A DNA stretch of 64,000 nucleotides from Chiua virens (taxonomy: Eukaryota; Basidiomycota; Agaricomycetes; Boletales; Boletaceae), in NCBI GenBank assembly GCA_019787685.1, contig JAHNUO010000008.1, positions 1,674,001 to 1,738,000 of the forward strand. The letters are read 5' to 3'. Every line of letters starts with the position of its first letter. The stretch's first letter is position 1. Below are positions 11,599-22,964 of this stretch, piece by piece. The position numbers and the translations under genes are program-made. The notes beneath the pieces are model-generated. The model ran no database searches. It saw nothing but the letters and a program-made list of their open reading frames with translations, and was not told the origin of the DNA.

Positions 11599-12303
11599 CT
11601 ATAGCCTTCCAGGTTCATGAAGTGGCGAACCCCTCGCACGCGAGGGACCAGCATCTCTGATGTAATCATCCTGCGTTCCGTATCCGTATCGTTCGCCGTC
11701 AGCTCCGGCTCGAACGAGCGACCCATGACGGCCTGATCGGTGTGAACGGCTGCTCAGCGATTGCCCGCCTGCAGGTGGTGGACGACGAAGCGCTTCGGGG
11801 GTATCGATAGGTGTTTGATCGGTGTAAGCCTCAATTGAAGTAGGAGTCGTGAACGTATAGAACTCTTCTTCAGGCTGAGACAATGCCAACCGAGTGCGGA
11901 CGCGGTCAGGATAACTGGGTGATTGAGCGACACCGTGCTGGACAAGGATCGAGTGATCGAAGGCCGAGGAGTCGAGTCCGTGATCTGGTTCCTCTGTAAA
12001 CGAGGTTAGTCACTGGCAGAGGGTCAGGGTCGAGATACTCACTTTGATATTTGAAGGGGTCATTACGCATCTTGCGAATCGCGTGAATGGCCCAGAAGAC
12101 GAACCCGATACCAGCGATACTACAGGCTGCGAACAGGACAACACATCTCAGATGGTGGATAGACGAGAACAGAACAAGAGAAACATGCCTATGATCGCAA
12201 TTAGATCCCCAACACACACACTGGACGAAAGCGAGATTGGTTGACACCCCTGAGGCGAGGCATCGTGACTATCTCGAGCAGAGAGACCGCCGGAGATCAG
12301 CAT
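11599..12303 (-). CDS. Small hypothetical membrane protein
   Basis: Minus-strand gene starting at ATG 12303-12301 and ending at 11599. An intron with donor GTGAGT at 12042 and acceptor AG at 11995-11994 is clear, since it links FKYQ to KEPDHGLDSSAFDH in frame. An earlier intron is needed near 12150 to join VGDLIAIIGMFLLFCS to CSIAGIGFVFWAIHA; its donor is uncertain. The product has one or two hydrophobic helices near the N-terminus, a basic stop-transfer patch (IRKMRND), and a long polar tail rich in Ser, Arg, Pro and Gly (EALRRPPPAGGQ, YGYGTQDDYIRDAG). No family is recognised. It could be a tail-exposed membrane adaptor, but that is speculation. It lies convergent to DUF6534 copy B. Confidence 0.6.
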
Positions 12304-12818
12304 CTTGTTCGTCGGCGCGCCGGTTGAAAAAAAAGAGCGGAAAACAGCAGAGAACCAGGTATTCTACAGATCCACAGGAGAATTAAAATGCACCCGAGAA
12401 AAGCGAGAACTTTGGGAAAGGATATGATTAAACAGAGAAAGATTTAGGGGCTTGCATGGCTGAACATATAATGTCAGTCTGGATTCAAGCATGCAATATA
12501 GCCTAGGGCTTATCCAGCGCTAACAAGATCCCCAATCTGACAGCGAGTCATTTGCTTCATACGCTGGAGTAGCTGAGGAATGTATACTTGGTGTCGATCG
12601 AATTAGTGATAAGTTGTCGAGGACAACGTACGTTGATTCGGACCACATTTGGCTTGGTGGTATTTCTGTACCATCAAAACGTTGGAACGTAACATCTTTC
12701 TGTGGCTAGAACGAACCATGCGGACCTAGAACACCTGCATTTTCCGATTTCAATGTGGATGGGATTGAAATTTATTGAATGCTGCCGCCGCATTGGATCA
12801 TGTTGCGGTGATGTGATG
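12304..12818. other. Intergenic region up to the copia element
   Basis: Upstream region of the small membrane protein gene, with an A-run near 12330. Nothing else recognised. Confidence 0.45.
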
Positions 12819-12823
12819 AGTTT

Positions 12824-13072
12824 TGTTGGAAATCTGAATCAAACATCGAGCATTAGTATAAACATGAGCAAACCGAGCTTGACCTCACTATGATCGAGAC
12901 AAAGACTTCATGATTACACATCTGAGTCGTCCTGATCCAATAAGCAGTAGGATATATAAAATGTCGACCTGTATCAGGGGATCCTAATTAATAGTCGTCA
13001 TCTCCGGCCCTCACAAGGGCTCACCTCGTCTGATCCGAGTCAATCGCCACCTCGCATACTCCCGCTATGAAA
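12824..13072 (+). repeat. 5' LTR of the copia element (249 bp)
   Basis: Begins TGTTGGAA and matches 15771-15977. It contains about 41 bp (including GATATATAAAATG, a TATA-like site) that the 3' LTR lacks. The sequence GGTTATGAGTCCCGC follows directly and may be the primer-binding site. Confidence 0.85.
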
Positions 13073-15770
13073 GGTTATGAGTCCCGCGCTCTGACCATCT
13101 ACCGTGAATCCACCAGCACGGTGCAGCACCGTCAGCTCCACAGGCCGCGCCGCCAGTACACCTTACACAACCACCATTCTCATCTGGGTCATCCAATCGA
13201 TCCAGCACGCCCACCATCACTCCTCCATCATTTCGTCGACTACTTCTACTGCCGCGCCCTCGTCGGTCGCTGCTCCCTCCCTCCCTCCCAGTCTCTGTTC
13301 CTACACCCGTCACTCCCTTCGCCAAACGTGAGAAACTCGACGACGGAAATTGGATTGCGTGGAAAATGGGCATAATTGTTATTCTACAACACAAAGGGGT
13401 TTGGGATGTCGTGACCGGTGATACTCCTCAGCCCTCCGATCCTACAACTGACCCCGCTGTCGTCCAATTTGGGCTGGTCGTGATCTAGCAGCACGTGCGC
13501 AGATCCTCGTTGCTCTTACAAACGAGCAGGTACTTCACATTGTCAACTGCAGCACTTGCGCACCATTCATGAACGTTTGAACCACCGCATGTCCATCTTT
13601 GCCAGTACTCACTCGCGTGTGCCAAACCCTTTTGCAGAACGACCAATTCGTATCCGACACCGACTTCAAAAACGTCCTCCTCGAGTCCGTTCCGCGCTCC
13701 TGGGACTCCTTCATCTCTGCTTTAGCACAGGACAGCACGAAGAAGATGACTGTCAACCAGTCCAAGACGACTCTGTCGGAGGAGTATCAGCGTCGCAAAT
13801 GACAAGATGGAACAGGCGATACTGCCTATGCTGTGTCCGAGCCATCCTCGTCCCGAAAGACTCGGAAGCCGTGCGCCATCTGTAGCCACACAAACCATGT
13901 CACCTGCGCAATGTCGCTACAAAGGTAAAAATGTACCTAAATGTGACATCTGTGGCAAGATCGGACACTGAAGCCGAGAAATGTTGGAAGAGTAGGGGCA
14001 AGGGATGCATTAAAGGGGATCGAGATGACAAGGGAAAGAAGAACCCCCCGTCGAATTCGACTAAATGGAAGGGGAAAGAAAAAGTGCATGCTAATGTCGC
14101 AGAGGAGGAATCGAGTAGCGATGAGGAACTTGGAAAGAGCTTTACCGCACATGTAAATATATCTGACGAGAGCGAAATGTCAAAGGCCAATGGGGCCGAC
14201 TTCTCTGCTTACTCGTGGATTATTGATTCTGGCGCGACGACACATGTATATGCGCACAAATTGAGGCATATTCGCGACATATCAGACGATACCTCAAAGA
14301 ATTGTTAGAGGATTTGCCAATAAGTCTATTGCATGCGGACAGGGAACTGTAATGCTACAGACGCGCGTAAATGACAAGGAATGTACTCTATGCCTAACAC
14401 GAGTGCTCCATGTGGGCGAATTGATAGCACAGATGGTAACATCATGTTTGATGGTGGCCAGGCATTCCTGCATGATGAAAAGAACAATCAGATTACCGTC
14501 GCGACCTTTAAAGACAGGTTGTATCACCTTGATGCCCAAGTAATGCCCCACTCCGAAGCCAATATCGCGATAAGGATCAAGCGACTCGGAGCGTGGGCAT
14601 CAGTGGACTGCGTAACTTACATGGGAAGAACCTCGTTGATGGCTTCTCGCTGCGTGATAGCCTACAGGATTTTGAGTGTGAAGCATGCATTAAGGCAAAG
14701 GCGGAACGGCAGCCCCTGCCGAAAATGAGCACTCAGCGAGATCGAAAACCGGGTGAACTCACCCATACCGGTGTCTGGGGACCTGCGAGAGTCACGTCTC
14801 TGCAGGGATGTCATTACTATGTGTCGTTTATTGATGATGCGACTCGGAACTGCACAATCAGTTTCATGAAAACTAAAGATGAAACACCCATGAAGGTGAA
14901 ACAATACCTAGCGTATATTAAGCGTCAGAACTCGTTCATGCCGAAAGCGATACGAGTTGATAATGGACATGAGTACATTAATAAAGACTTACGGACATGG
15001 TGCCTCGATTGTGGAATCGATATCCAAACGACAGCACCATACACGCCAGAACAGAATGGTGGAGCTGAACACTGGAATAAAATCCGCCATCGAATTAGCG
15101 TGTGCAATGATATTTGTATGTGACATATCAAATGAATTGTGGCCAGAGGCTATGAACCATGCATACGAGGGCTGCACCTAATGAGACACCATACGTGAAA
15201 TGGTCAGGACGGCGTCCTGATGTCTCATTGACCCAGGAATTTGGACGTCCTGTTTGGATTCTCAATCAGGAGCTGAGTCCATTAAAATTGGATCCAAAGG
15301 CACGACAACATACCTTTGTTGGGTATGAGGATAGCCCGAAAGCGACAAAGTACTATGATAATCTGAAAAATAAATAAAAGTCAGTTGCTGAATACCGGTG
15401 GCCAATGAATGTGTCCCCACCTGTAACTGGACAACGGTTTGAAGGGGAGGATGAAGTGAGGGTCAAACCTCCGTCCACAACGCTTACTAGTAAAGAGATC
15501 AGTTACGAGCCAAAGAAGGCGACGATATTATACGGCGACAACTTGAACAAATCTGCGATCGCCATCGTCACTAATACCCAATTCCATCAACAAGCAAAAT
15601 ATTTCGACCTAAAGAACCTCCACATGCGGAAATCGGTACAAATCGGCTGGCTTACACTTCTGTATTGTCCGACAGACGAAATGACCGCCAATATATTGAC
15701 CAAGGCCCTTCCGCGTCAGAAGCACATTTTACACTCCAAAGGTCTCGGCCTCCGCTAGGCTTGAGGGGAG

Positions 15771-15977
15771 TGTTGGAACCGAGCATCGAGCCTCGTTAGT
15801 ATAAACACGAGCAAACCAAGCTCGGCCTCACTATGACCGAGACAAAGACTTCATGATTATCTAAAATGTCGACCTGTATCAGGGGATCCTAATTAATAGT
15901 CGTTATCCCCGGCCCTCACAAGGGCTCACCTCGTCTGATCCGAGTTAGTCGCCACCTCGCATACTCCCACTACGAAA
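15771..15977 (+). repeat. 3' LTR of the copia element (207 bp)
   Basis: Begins TGTTGGAA after the purine tract and ends before target duplication AGTTT. It is about 41 bp shorter than the 5' LTR because the TATA-bearing segment is missing. Confidence 0.85.
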
Positions 15978-17001
15978 AGTTTTAGTCCGTTGTTATGAGC
16001 GTGAGAAGTACTTGATCACCCGAGAGCCACTGTTGACACTGAACTTGGCCACAGTGTCCTCAATTCATTGTCAATGCGACATGCGACTGTGGGGTGATCA
16101 TACAAGCACATCTTGAACAAAGTGAGCGTCCTCTTTCTCTATACCACTGGTCCAGACCGCTAATGTTACTTCATCAATTTAAAGTCAGTCTGGTCGCATG
16201 TGCCTTTCTGATTGCTCACCATAATCAAACATCCATTCCAATTTTTTCTTCATGAAAGCCTTCAATGCTGGATTAAATAACAAGCCCCACGATCGACAGT
16301 AGTGCGGCGATTCGCAACTGACCTGACCCACAATGGCTCCAGGCGCTCAATTTTCGACCAACAGGGATATTTGCTTGGCGTGCCTTGCCATCGTGCCGTG
16401 ACAGTCGCGCCGAGTGCGGAAAGTACGTATTGCATTTCCTGTGTTCACGAGATAAGTATCTATTATTGCAATTGAACAGGAAGTCGATGCCAGGATCAAT
16501 GCATCATTATTGGTACCGAGTCATCAAGTACTAGGGCACATGCCTATCTAACACATTGCGGCACAGTGTGTCCATAAACTCTTTCCCTTATTGACGTAAT
16601 GGCATTCAATTCACGAGAACGTACGACTGACAAGCGTCATGGAGCTGCCAGTAGTCGTGGACTCCGGGTGAGTCTAAAAAACTGGAGGCACCGAATATGA
16701 GCGTGAGTATGGCCATGTCACATCAGGTGACTAATGAACTAAACGCATGGCAATGCACAGCTGACTCTGGGCAGCTGAGTTTTGCCACACACCTTCTTAC
16801 CGCCGAAATTCCGCATCAATATCGCGATGTGCCCGTTATCACCTTGTTGGGATCTCCACCTAGCCTCATGGATGACGGCGGCCTAGCCTCGAGTGTTCCT
16901 TGGCGCCTTTGGGAATATTTATACGATCTGGCCTCCCCCACGTTCTACTTTACGCTGTTTTCTGTTCCTGCCCCTGAATCAGTGGCGAGTCGTTGCGAAC
17001 C
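15978..17001. other. Intergenic region upstream of DUF6534 copy C
   Basis: No gene recognised. It holds CATTCAATTCACGAGAAC at 16603-16620, which recurs with one change at 23611-23628 upstream of copy D. It also holds a weak version (GATGTGCCCGTTATC, near 16824) of the B/D motif. Confidence 0.45.
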
Positions 17002-18908
17002 ATGTCGACCAGCCCCGTTATCCCACCGTACGCACTGCTATATGGTGCTTGGTATTTTGGTACTATCTTGTCGACCGCATTCTATGGCGTAGCGTGCATG
17101 CAAACGTGAGTGCCGTTTATTCCAAAGTTTCCCATGCCACGACAAATCATCACTTACCACCTAAACAGATTCTTTTATTATGTCCAGTATGCCCAAGCTA
17201 GATTGAAGCTTCTTATGTGCTCAACTTCAACCTAGTTATCAGAATGATCGCATGCGCATGAAGGTCTTCGTAAGTTAAGTCATGAACCAGTCTCGTAAAA
17301 TAACATACTGTTCTTCACAGGTAGCAATCGTATGGTAACACCGATTGTTGCTTTTTCAATTCGTTATCGCTCTAATGTTCGATGATAGGATGCTTAATAC
17401 GATCCATGAGGCTTTGTGCATAACTGGGTGTACGTTGCTCTATCAGCACGGGTTATGATCTTTCGCTCTTATCACGTTCCATATAGCATACAAATATGTC
17501 ATGTCCGGCCTGGTCAATCCACTTGCATTCCTGACTGGAAACCCGTGAGTCATTCCTTGCAATTTCCGAGTTCTAGCCCATTGAGTGTCCTTCCAGTGAA
17601 ATGATTGTAAGTTCAATTTGTCATATTCCTGGGAGATATGCCAACTTCTTGCAGTTACAGGTAGTCCCATCGGTAAGCATCTACACTTCTTGTCCGCTTG
17701 TGTATTGATATTAGTCAGCTACTCGTTTCCATACTTTCACGGGGCTTTTTCGTCTATCGAATCTACATCTGTGGGTCCTTCCGTTGATATTATTTTGCCA
17801 TACTTCTCATAGTCTGAGATTCTCAGTCATCGGGCAAAATATTCTCGTGCCTGTGATATGGGTAAGGCTTCAAACGATGCATTTCAGTTTTGCTGACTCG
17901 GGACGTAGGTTCTCCTAGCGATCGTCCAGCTTGGTAAGGGTTTTGAGATACTTTGCGAGGTGAGATCTGATGAGCTATTTTAATTGCAGTGACTGCCTTC
18001 TGTGTGCATCGTCGTTTTGCCTCGTGTCCTTAGACGCTGATTGTTCGAGTCCTAGATTTCATTATAAAAGCACTGTATACCGCGAATGGGTTTGTTCGTC
18101 GTATCTCACAGCTCGAAACATGCTCACTCATGACACATTCACTTTTAGCACAGTGCAAGTTATTAACCTCAGTGAACTCAGTGGTGAACCGTATATGGTA
18201 GGGATGAATCTTTACGTTTCAAAAAGATCTGATCGTATAGTGTATAGACCATGGCCACCATCAGTCTCGCTGTTGGGGCCGCGGTGGATATTCTGATCGC
18301 TATCTTCATGACCTTCTTACTGATTCGCAAGCGGAGCGGCGTCGGCTTCGCAAGGTAAGTGCTGTTTGCCTTGTATGGTGCCACTGACTTGGGCATTGGT
18401 CTGATCGTCGATTTTGGTTTTTTAGTACGGCGCACATCTTGCAACGGCTCACCGTGTTTTCGGTGAATACGGGTACCTGGCCTGCAGTATTACTTCTTCT
18501 TACCACCATCTTTGTACGTGACGTCACGATATCCCGAGTCGACTAAATGCTGATGTGAATCCGAAAGCTGCATGTCTTCCCGACGAATATGGTCTACTTT
18601 ATACCCTACATCCCACTAGTGCTCGGTCTATTGTAACACCCTTCTCGCCAATCTGAATGCGAGGGTGTATATCGGGGGCGCAGGCTCATCGACGCACAAT
18701 ATCGATTTGGACTTGTTTTCAACGACTCCTAGTTTCCGGTTCTCTGCTGGTGCAAGCTCTGGGACTGACGAGCAGCACAGAGAAATGAAGTTTAGCTCGC
18801 CTTCACGTCAGGTGGGTATTCTATCACAAGCGTATCTTGTCACTGATCGTAACCATAAGATAGGGTGTTTGGAAGACTACGGAGATGTCGACGTTTTCGG
18901 ATGCATGA
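17002..18908 (+). pseudogene. DUF6534 membrane protein, copy C (one-base insertion in the last large exon)
   Basis: ATG at 17002; exon pattern as in copy B with the same microexon sizes (for example a 34-nt exon and the following 49-nt exon). Recognisable segments are PPYALLYGAWYFGTILST, YKYVMSGLVNPLAF, NPEMI, GAAVDILIAIFMTFLLIRK, HILQRLTVFSVNTGTWPA, FPTNMVYFIPYIPL, and the terminal exon GVWKTTEMSTFSDA ending 18906-18908. In the large exon one extra base near 18618 (CTAGTGCTCGG versus CTTTGCTCC in copy D) shifts the frame and meets TAA just before the conserved NTLLANLNAR. The original frame resumes after it. All other exons are open, so this is either a very young pseudogene or an assembly indel. 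Confidence 0.78.
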
Positions 18909-20117
18909 TATCACAAGACTCAGCAGTCAGGTTGACGACTTGTGACAATGCGAACTTTCAATGTACTGGACCTATTCCATTTACCCGCATGTATTTATTC
19001 GACTGTATCTCCACATCTTACCCTCGATCATACCCACTCTCTAGCCGCTCAAGTCGCAGAGTAGATTACTGATGAGCCGTTCTTGTTACTCCGCCCTCAC
19101 CCCCAACCTCCTCGGGCCCGGACCCTGTTCTCTCGCTCGGCAATCTATGTCCTGTATTTCCTATCGGTCACGAAAATTCCTGTGATGTGGCGCTTTTTCA
19201 CTGTCTGCTGGGGTTATTCGACAATGGCCGCGGCAGGCCCAAGGACCGTATGTGGCGTGTACACAGCAAGAACGATTTTCTCCGTACTCATTCCACAGGC
19301 ACACCTCCCCATTTGTGGCGTGATATCGATCTAGATAGGCCTTATCCTGTGACCAAGTGGGGCCTAGGAAGCGATCGATTGCTGTAGAAAAGTGATGGAA
19401 TCCTGTAATGTCAATAAGAAGAGGGACGAAAATACGGTGCTTGTAACAAGACAAATCTGCAGCCGGTGGACAGCGTATCAGAGGCGGGGTGGCGTTAGTG
19501 ACATGATGGAGAGACGCTGCCACACCGAGATAGCCTAGGCGGAAAGACGTCCACTTAGGAGGAGACGCCCCGGTCGTATTTCTGAGGTAGGTTTGCCACA
19601 GCGGCCAGCCGCCACCGTGTGATTGACAATGTCACCTGCAAAACGTGACATGGGAACGGGAGATATTGCCTACGGACAATGAAGCTCGGAGCATTATATT
19701 AAGCTGTCATCATGAAGATTCTAGGGAGGATCGAAATTTTTTTGCTTGATCGTAAGAAGCCCCACAAAGTATTACTACTTAATATGTGGTATCGCCGTTC
19801 TCCGAGCAACTTGCGGTCTACGTCAGTCTCGAACCAGACGTTCTAGGAAGTACCCGCTTTGGGGCGGGCGTTGTGTCAACGTCGGCAGCTTCCTAAATCG
19901 GCGAACTCAAAACAGGTGGCTCCGAGACTAGGTCTACGTAGCTATGCGGGTGTTCGCTACCGAGGGCAACTTGAAATTGAAGTACATTAGGTAAGGTCAT
20001 GGACATGTGGTACCATGTAGTGCATACTAACCCTTATCCGCTCTGCCCCAGTCCGCTCTGCTTCAGCTTCATCACCTAACGACATGAAATTTCTGCAGAG
20101 AAAGCTCGCGATAGCGA
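18909..20117. other. Intergenic region
   Basis: No gene recognised. Short open frames at 19083-19523 have no family resemblance. Confidence 0.4.
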
Positions 20118-21567
20118 AGAAAGATCGAGAAATGGCCCGGGAAAGCTGTAACGCCTAACGCATTGGATAATCGGCACCAAGTTGCGTTGACTTCGCTCGA
20201 CAACATGATTCAGACAATTGAATTGATCAACAATTTGGTTTCTATAGAGATCGACAAGAACATTCTCAATTCGATCGTGAACATAAGTTCACTCTTGCAT
20301 GTCCGTTTCCCTTTCTTTTGGCATTTGTTGGGATTATCTAACTTTCTTTAAGAAGAGCGTAGAAACCGAGGATGATTTTCAAGGTCCTCAGTCAAAAGTG
20401 CCGGGACGCCTGTGCGGCTTTGACGGAAGAAACGAATCCCCGTTCAGCAGAACAAATGAGCGATGCGCTTAGGGATGCATTATTACGTCTCAATTCGTGC
20501 GTTCTGCACACTCATAATACGTTTTTCCTAATCCTATATCAATAGTTCCGTTGATAATCTTCATGCCCAGGTGCACAAAGACTCGCGACACGGCTGTGTC
20601 CGCAGGGTTTCATTTCACTGTGGCTATTGAGGAAGGTCAGACCAGTAAATGGTCGTCAAATCTTTATTCTATTGTTTTGACGTCCAGTGTATGTCAATTA
20701 CTGTTGTACTATATGTACATTCAGACCTAGCAACTGACTTTCTCGGTAGACAAAGGTGTAGATTATTTCCAGTATCCGTCTCGAGCAAGTATACCAGTCA
20801 ATGAAACCACCCGGCGCAAAAGTGAGGGTTTTTTATTGTCTTCACCCACACTTTGATGATGATACTTCTCAGCCAGATGCCCGAACTTCCCCCGAGTCCT
20901 CCGACCATCTTTCTTGGTTGCGAAGCTTTATGTTCCCGGGTCAAAGACGCGTTATTCGATGACCAAGGTGTCGCCTTGATTGGGCCAATGACGAAGGCGA
21001 CGAAAAGCGCTACGAGAGACGATTTATTGTCTCGTACGACCTGACGGACCCTGGGTTTTTACGTTGGATGTTTTCATCGACCGCATTGCAGACGTCCTTA
21101 GTCTTGCAACTCTTGGCGCTGAGAGTTAGCATCCGGTGAAATTAAATTTCGCGTTATCTCCCGTACTCATCATCCTCGATAACGTGGAGAAATTTGAAGC
21201 TGTAGCCAGCCCAGATATGGCAACACGGATGGCTTCCTTCGTTTCTGAGATCGCAAACATCCCGGGAATGACAGTTATTCTGACAACTCGAACAAGTGAC
21301 GTTGCGCGCGATGTTCGTTGGACCCGAGTAGAAATTCCAAAACTTGAAAAGGCACCTGCAAGGAAATTCTTTAGGCCAGTCTGTCACCGAGAAATCACAG
21401 ACGACGATATCGACACGCAATTGGTCACTGTTGACTTTCATCCATCATCCATTCGTGCGCTCGCTCGTTCTGCGGAAGAGAACCGATGGAATGGGAAAGA
21501 ACTTTTGAAGGAATGGCGCACGGGGCCGAAGGAGCTGCTTAAGTCGGACTCAAACTTGTGGGGATAG
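20118..21567 (+). pseudogene. Fungal NLR-like (STAND NTPase) relic lacking Walker A
   Basis: Pieces lie in the order expected for Agaricomycete NLR-like proteins. Helical N-terminal exons come first (LTSLDNMIQTIELINNLV near 20190; KVLSQKCRDACAALTEE near 20375; SAGFHFTVAIEEGQTSKW near 20605). The nucleotide-binding entry follows (LPPSPPTIFLGCEALCSR, VKDALFDDQGVALIGP, 20890-20990). At this point the expected GxGGxGKT P-loop is absent: the sequence goes directly into Lys/Thr-rich MTKATKSATRDD and a TGA. From 21136 the NTPase resumes with Walker B (SPVLIILDNVEKF), MTVILTTRTSDVARDV, a winged-helix-like region (FFRPVCHREITDDDID, DFHPSSIRALARSAEE) and ends at TAG 21565-21567. C-terminal TPR/WD/ankyrin repeats usual for the family were not seen. 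NLR proteins act in non-self recognition and cell death; this copy should be inactive. Confidence 0.75.
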
Positions 21568-21995
21568 GTCACGCCCAGTAAAATCTTGTTTCTGTCGTCT
21601 AGTACTTGTGTGCCACAGAGAGATTGTATGACTTCTATAGTAGCTACTTTATGAATTTATGATCCAAAAAAGGCAGAGGACGAAATGTATGTACACAAGT
21701 TCTTGCACTGGCAGCTGTACTGCGGGGCTGAACTTTGAGAACGCAAGTCAGCGGCTATCGGGTACCCGGCAAGTCGCAGGCATCATTGACAGGAATCCAC
21801 AATACTTGCAAGGTACACTTCTTCGCCGTCCATCAAGAGGAAAAACAAGCTGTCCGGCTCCGCCGTGATGGAAATGTTAGGATGGTGCAGAACTCGAGCT
21901 CAAACGCACCCGGCGTTTTCGGAGATCTGATCGGATCATTGTTACACAATTAAACCCTGGGAATCGGTCTCGCTTAGATCCCGCTTTCAAATTTT
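21568..21995. other. Sequence left of the LINE insertion
   Basis: Possible decayed continuation of the NLR region; no motif recognised. Its right end (21996-22007) is the left copy of the LINE target duplication. Confidence 0.4.
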
Positions 21996-22007
21996 GTCCT
22001 TCAACTT

Positions 22008-22952
22008 TTTTTTTTTTTTTTTTTTGAACTCCTTGTTTATTGTCCATTAAGGCGCTTGCCTTATGTTAGACAGTTACATGCTGTTGTGACTCTATGTAGA
22101 AAGATGAGAAGATTTAGGTGCTCGGAACGTATCGTATGTGTGAGTAGGCCCGAAGGTGTTTTTGTGTTTACATGATTTTGTGCGTGTGTACATGAGGCTT
22201 TAGAAAGAGGAGAGAGTTTGGGTTGGTGTGGCATAAAGCCGGTTGGGAGCTTTGTCTCTTGATGGGATCTTGGGGATCCTGGAGTGGCGCAAAGGCCATG
22301 CGTGGGGTATGTCATCCGCCTAGGGCAGGATGGGGTAGGTCGCGCCATGTGGCGGTGGTGGGGTTGGGGATTTTGGTGTGTACGTGTGTTTTGTGGTCAT
22401 GTGTCGCTGTTGTGGGGTGGTTAGTCTTTGTTTGCGGGAGGGATGAGGTTACTGAAGGATTCAGTGAATCTGTTCGTTTCGTGAGCATATGCGAGGAAAG
22501 GCTTGATGCATTTTGCGTTGCTGAGTAGGGCACCAATGTCGCGGGACTTGGATTTGAGTTTGTCATTTAGTTTCCTGCGGTGTTTGGCGTATTTGGGGCA
22601 GAAGATTATAAAGTGTGGGACGGTCTCTCGTTTTTCTGGGCAGTGTGGGCATGTCGGGGATGGGGACTTCTTGATGCGGTGAAGGTGTGTGTTGAGGGGC
22701 ACGTGGCCCGTGCGCATTTGGAGAATAAATGAGGCCTGTCGACGTGGTAGGTCAGCGGTTAGCTTTAAAAACTGGTTGGATGGGAGGGTCGGGTCAATTG
22801 TTTGCGCCATTTGCGCTCTTGGAGAGTCTTGAAAAATTTTCTGACGTAGTTCTTTTAGTCGTGCGTTTAGGTGTTGTTTGGCAGCAGATTTGCTACGCGG
22901 TAAAGTCTTAGGTTGTTTCTTCCGGGTTTTGAGTTGGCGTGGGAGGCTGGGG
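22008..22952 (-). mobile_element. 5'-truncated LINE (non-LTR retrotransposon) 3' end
   Basis: Minus strand. The coding part is open from the truncated 5' end (22952) to a stop at 22421 and matches the C-terminal tail of fungal LINE ORF2. That tail is a basic stretch (LNARLKELRQKIFQ), RRQASFILQMRTGHVPLN, HLHRIKKSPSPTCPHC, then a CCHC-type cluster (CPHC...H...CPKY). A 3' UTR of ~395 nt follows and ends in a poly(A) tail, seen as a T-run on the plus strand at about 22006-22025. GTCCTTCAACTT flanks both ends (21996-22007 and 22953-22964), the target-site duplication. No reverse-transcriptase or endonuclease part is present, so this is a dead-on-arrival copy. Confidence 0.88.
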
Positions 22953-22964
22953 GTCCTTCAACTT

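Larger units (their letters stand above)
12824..15977 (+). mobile_element. Ty1/copia retrotransposon, internally deleted and defective
   Basis: LTRs at both ends and 5-bp target duplications AGTTT (12819-12823 and 15978-15982). A purine-rich tract (TTGAGGGGAG) sits directly before the 3' LTR at 15761-15770. Coding remnants in order are: gag (EKLDDGNWIAWKMGI near 13330), two CCHC-type knuckles near 13870-13970 (CDICGKIGH), protease (WIIDSGATTHVY near 14215), pre-integrase zinc region (CEACIKAKAE near 14680), integrase core (HTGVWGP, FIDDATRN, VDNGHEY, 14760-15090), and an RNase H end (ATILYGDNLNKSA, TKALPRQKHIL, 15510-15758). Reverse transcriptase is absent, so about 1.5-2 kb is missing compared with full copia elements. 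Frames are broken between gag, protease and integrase. The element cannot move by itself. Confidence 0.85.

Noticed and set aside
19815..19935. Possible minus-strand tRNA with GGTTCGAGAC
   Set aside because: Only a T-loop-like string and a short stem are present; no acceptor stem or anticodon arm fits.
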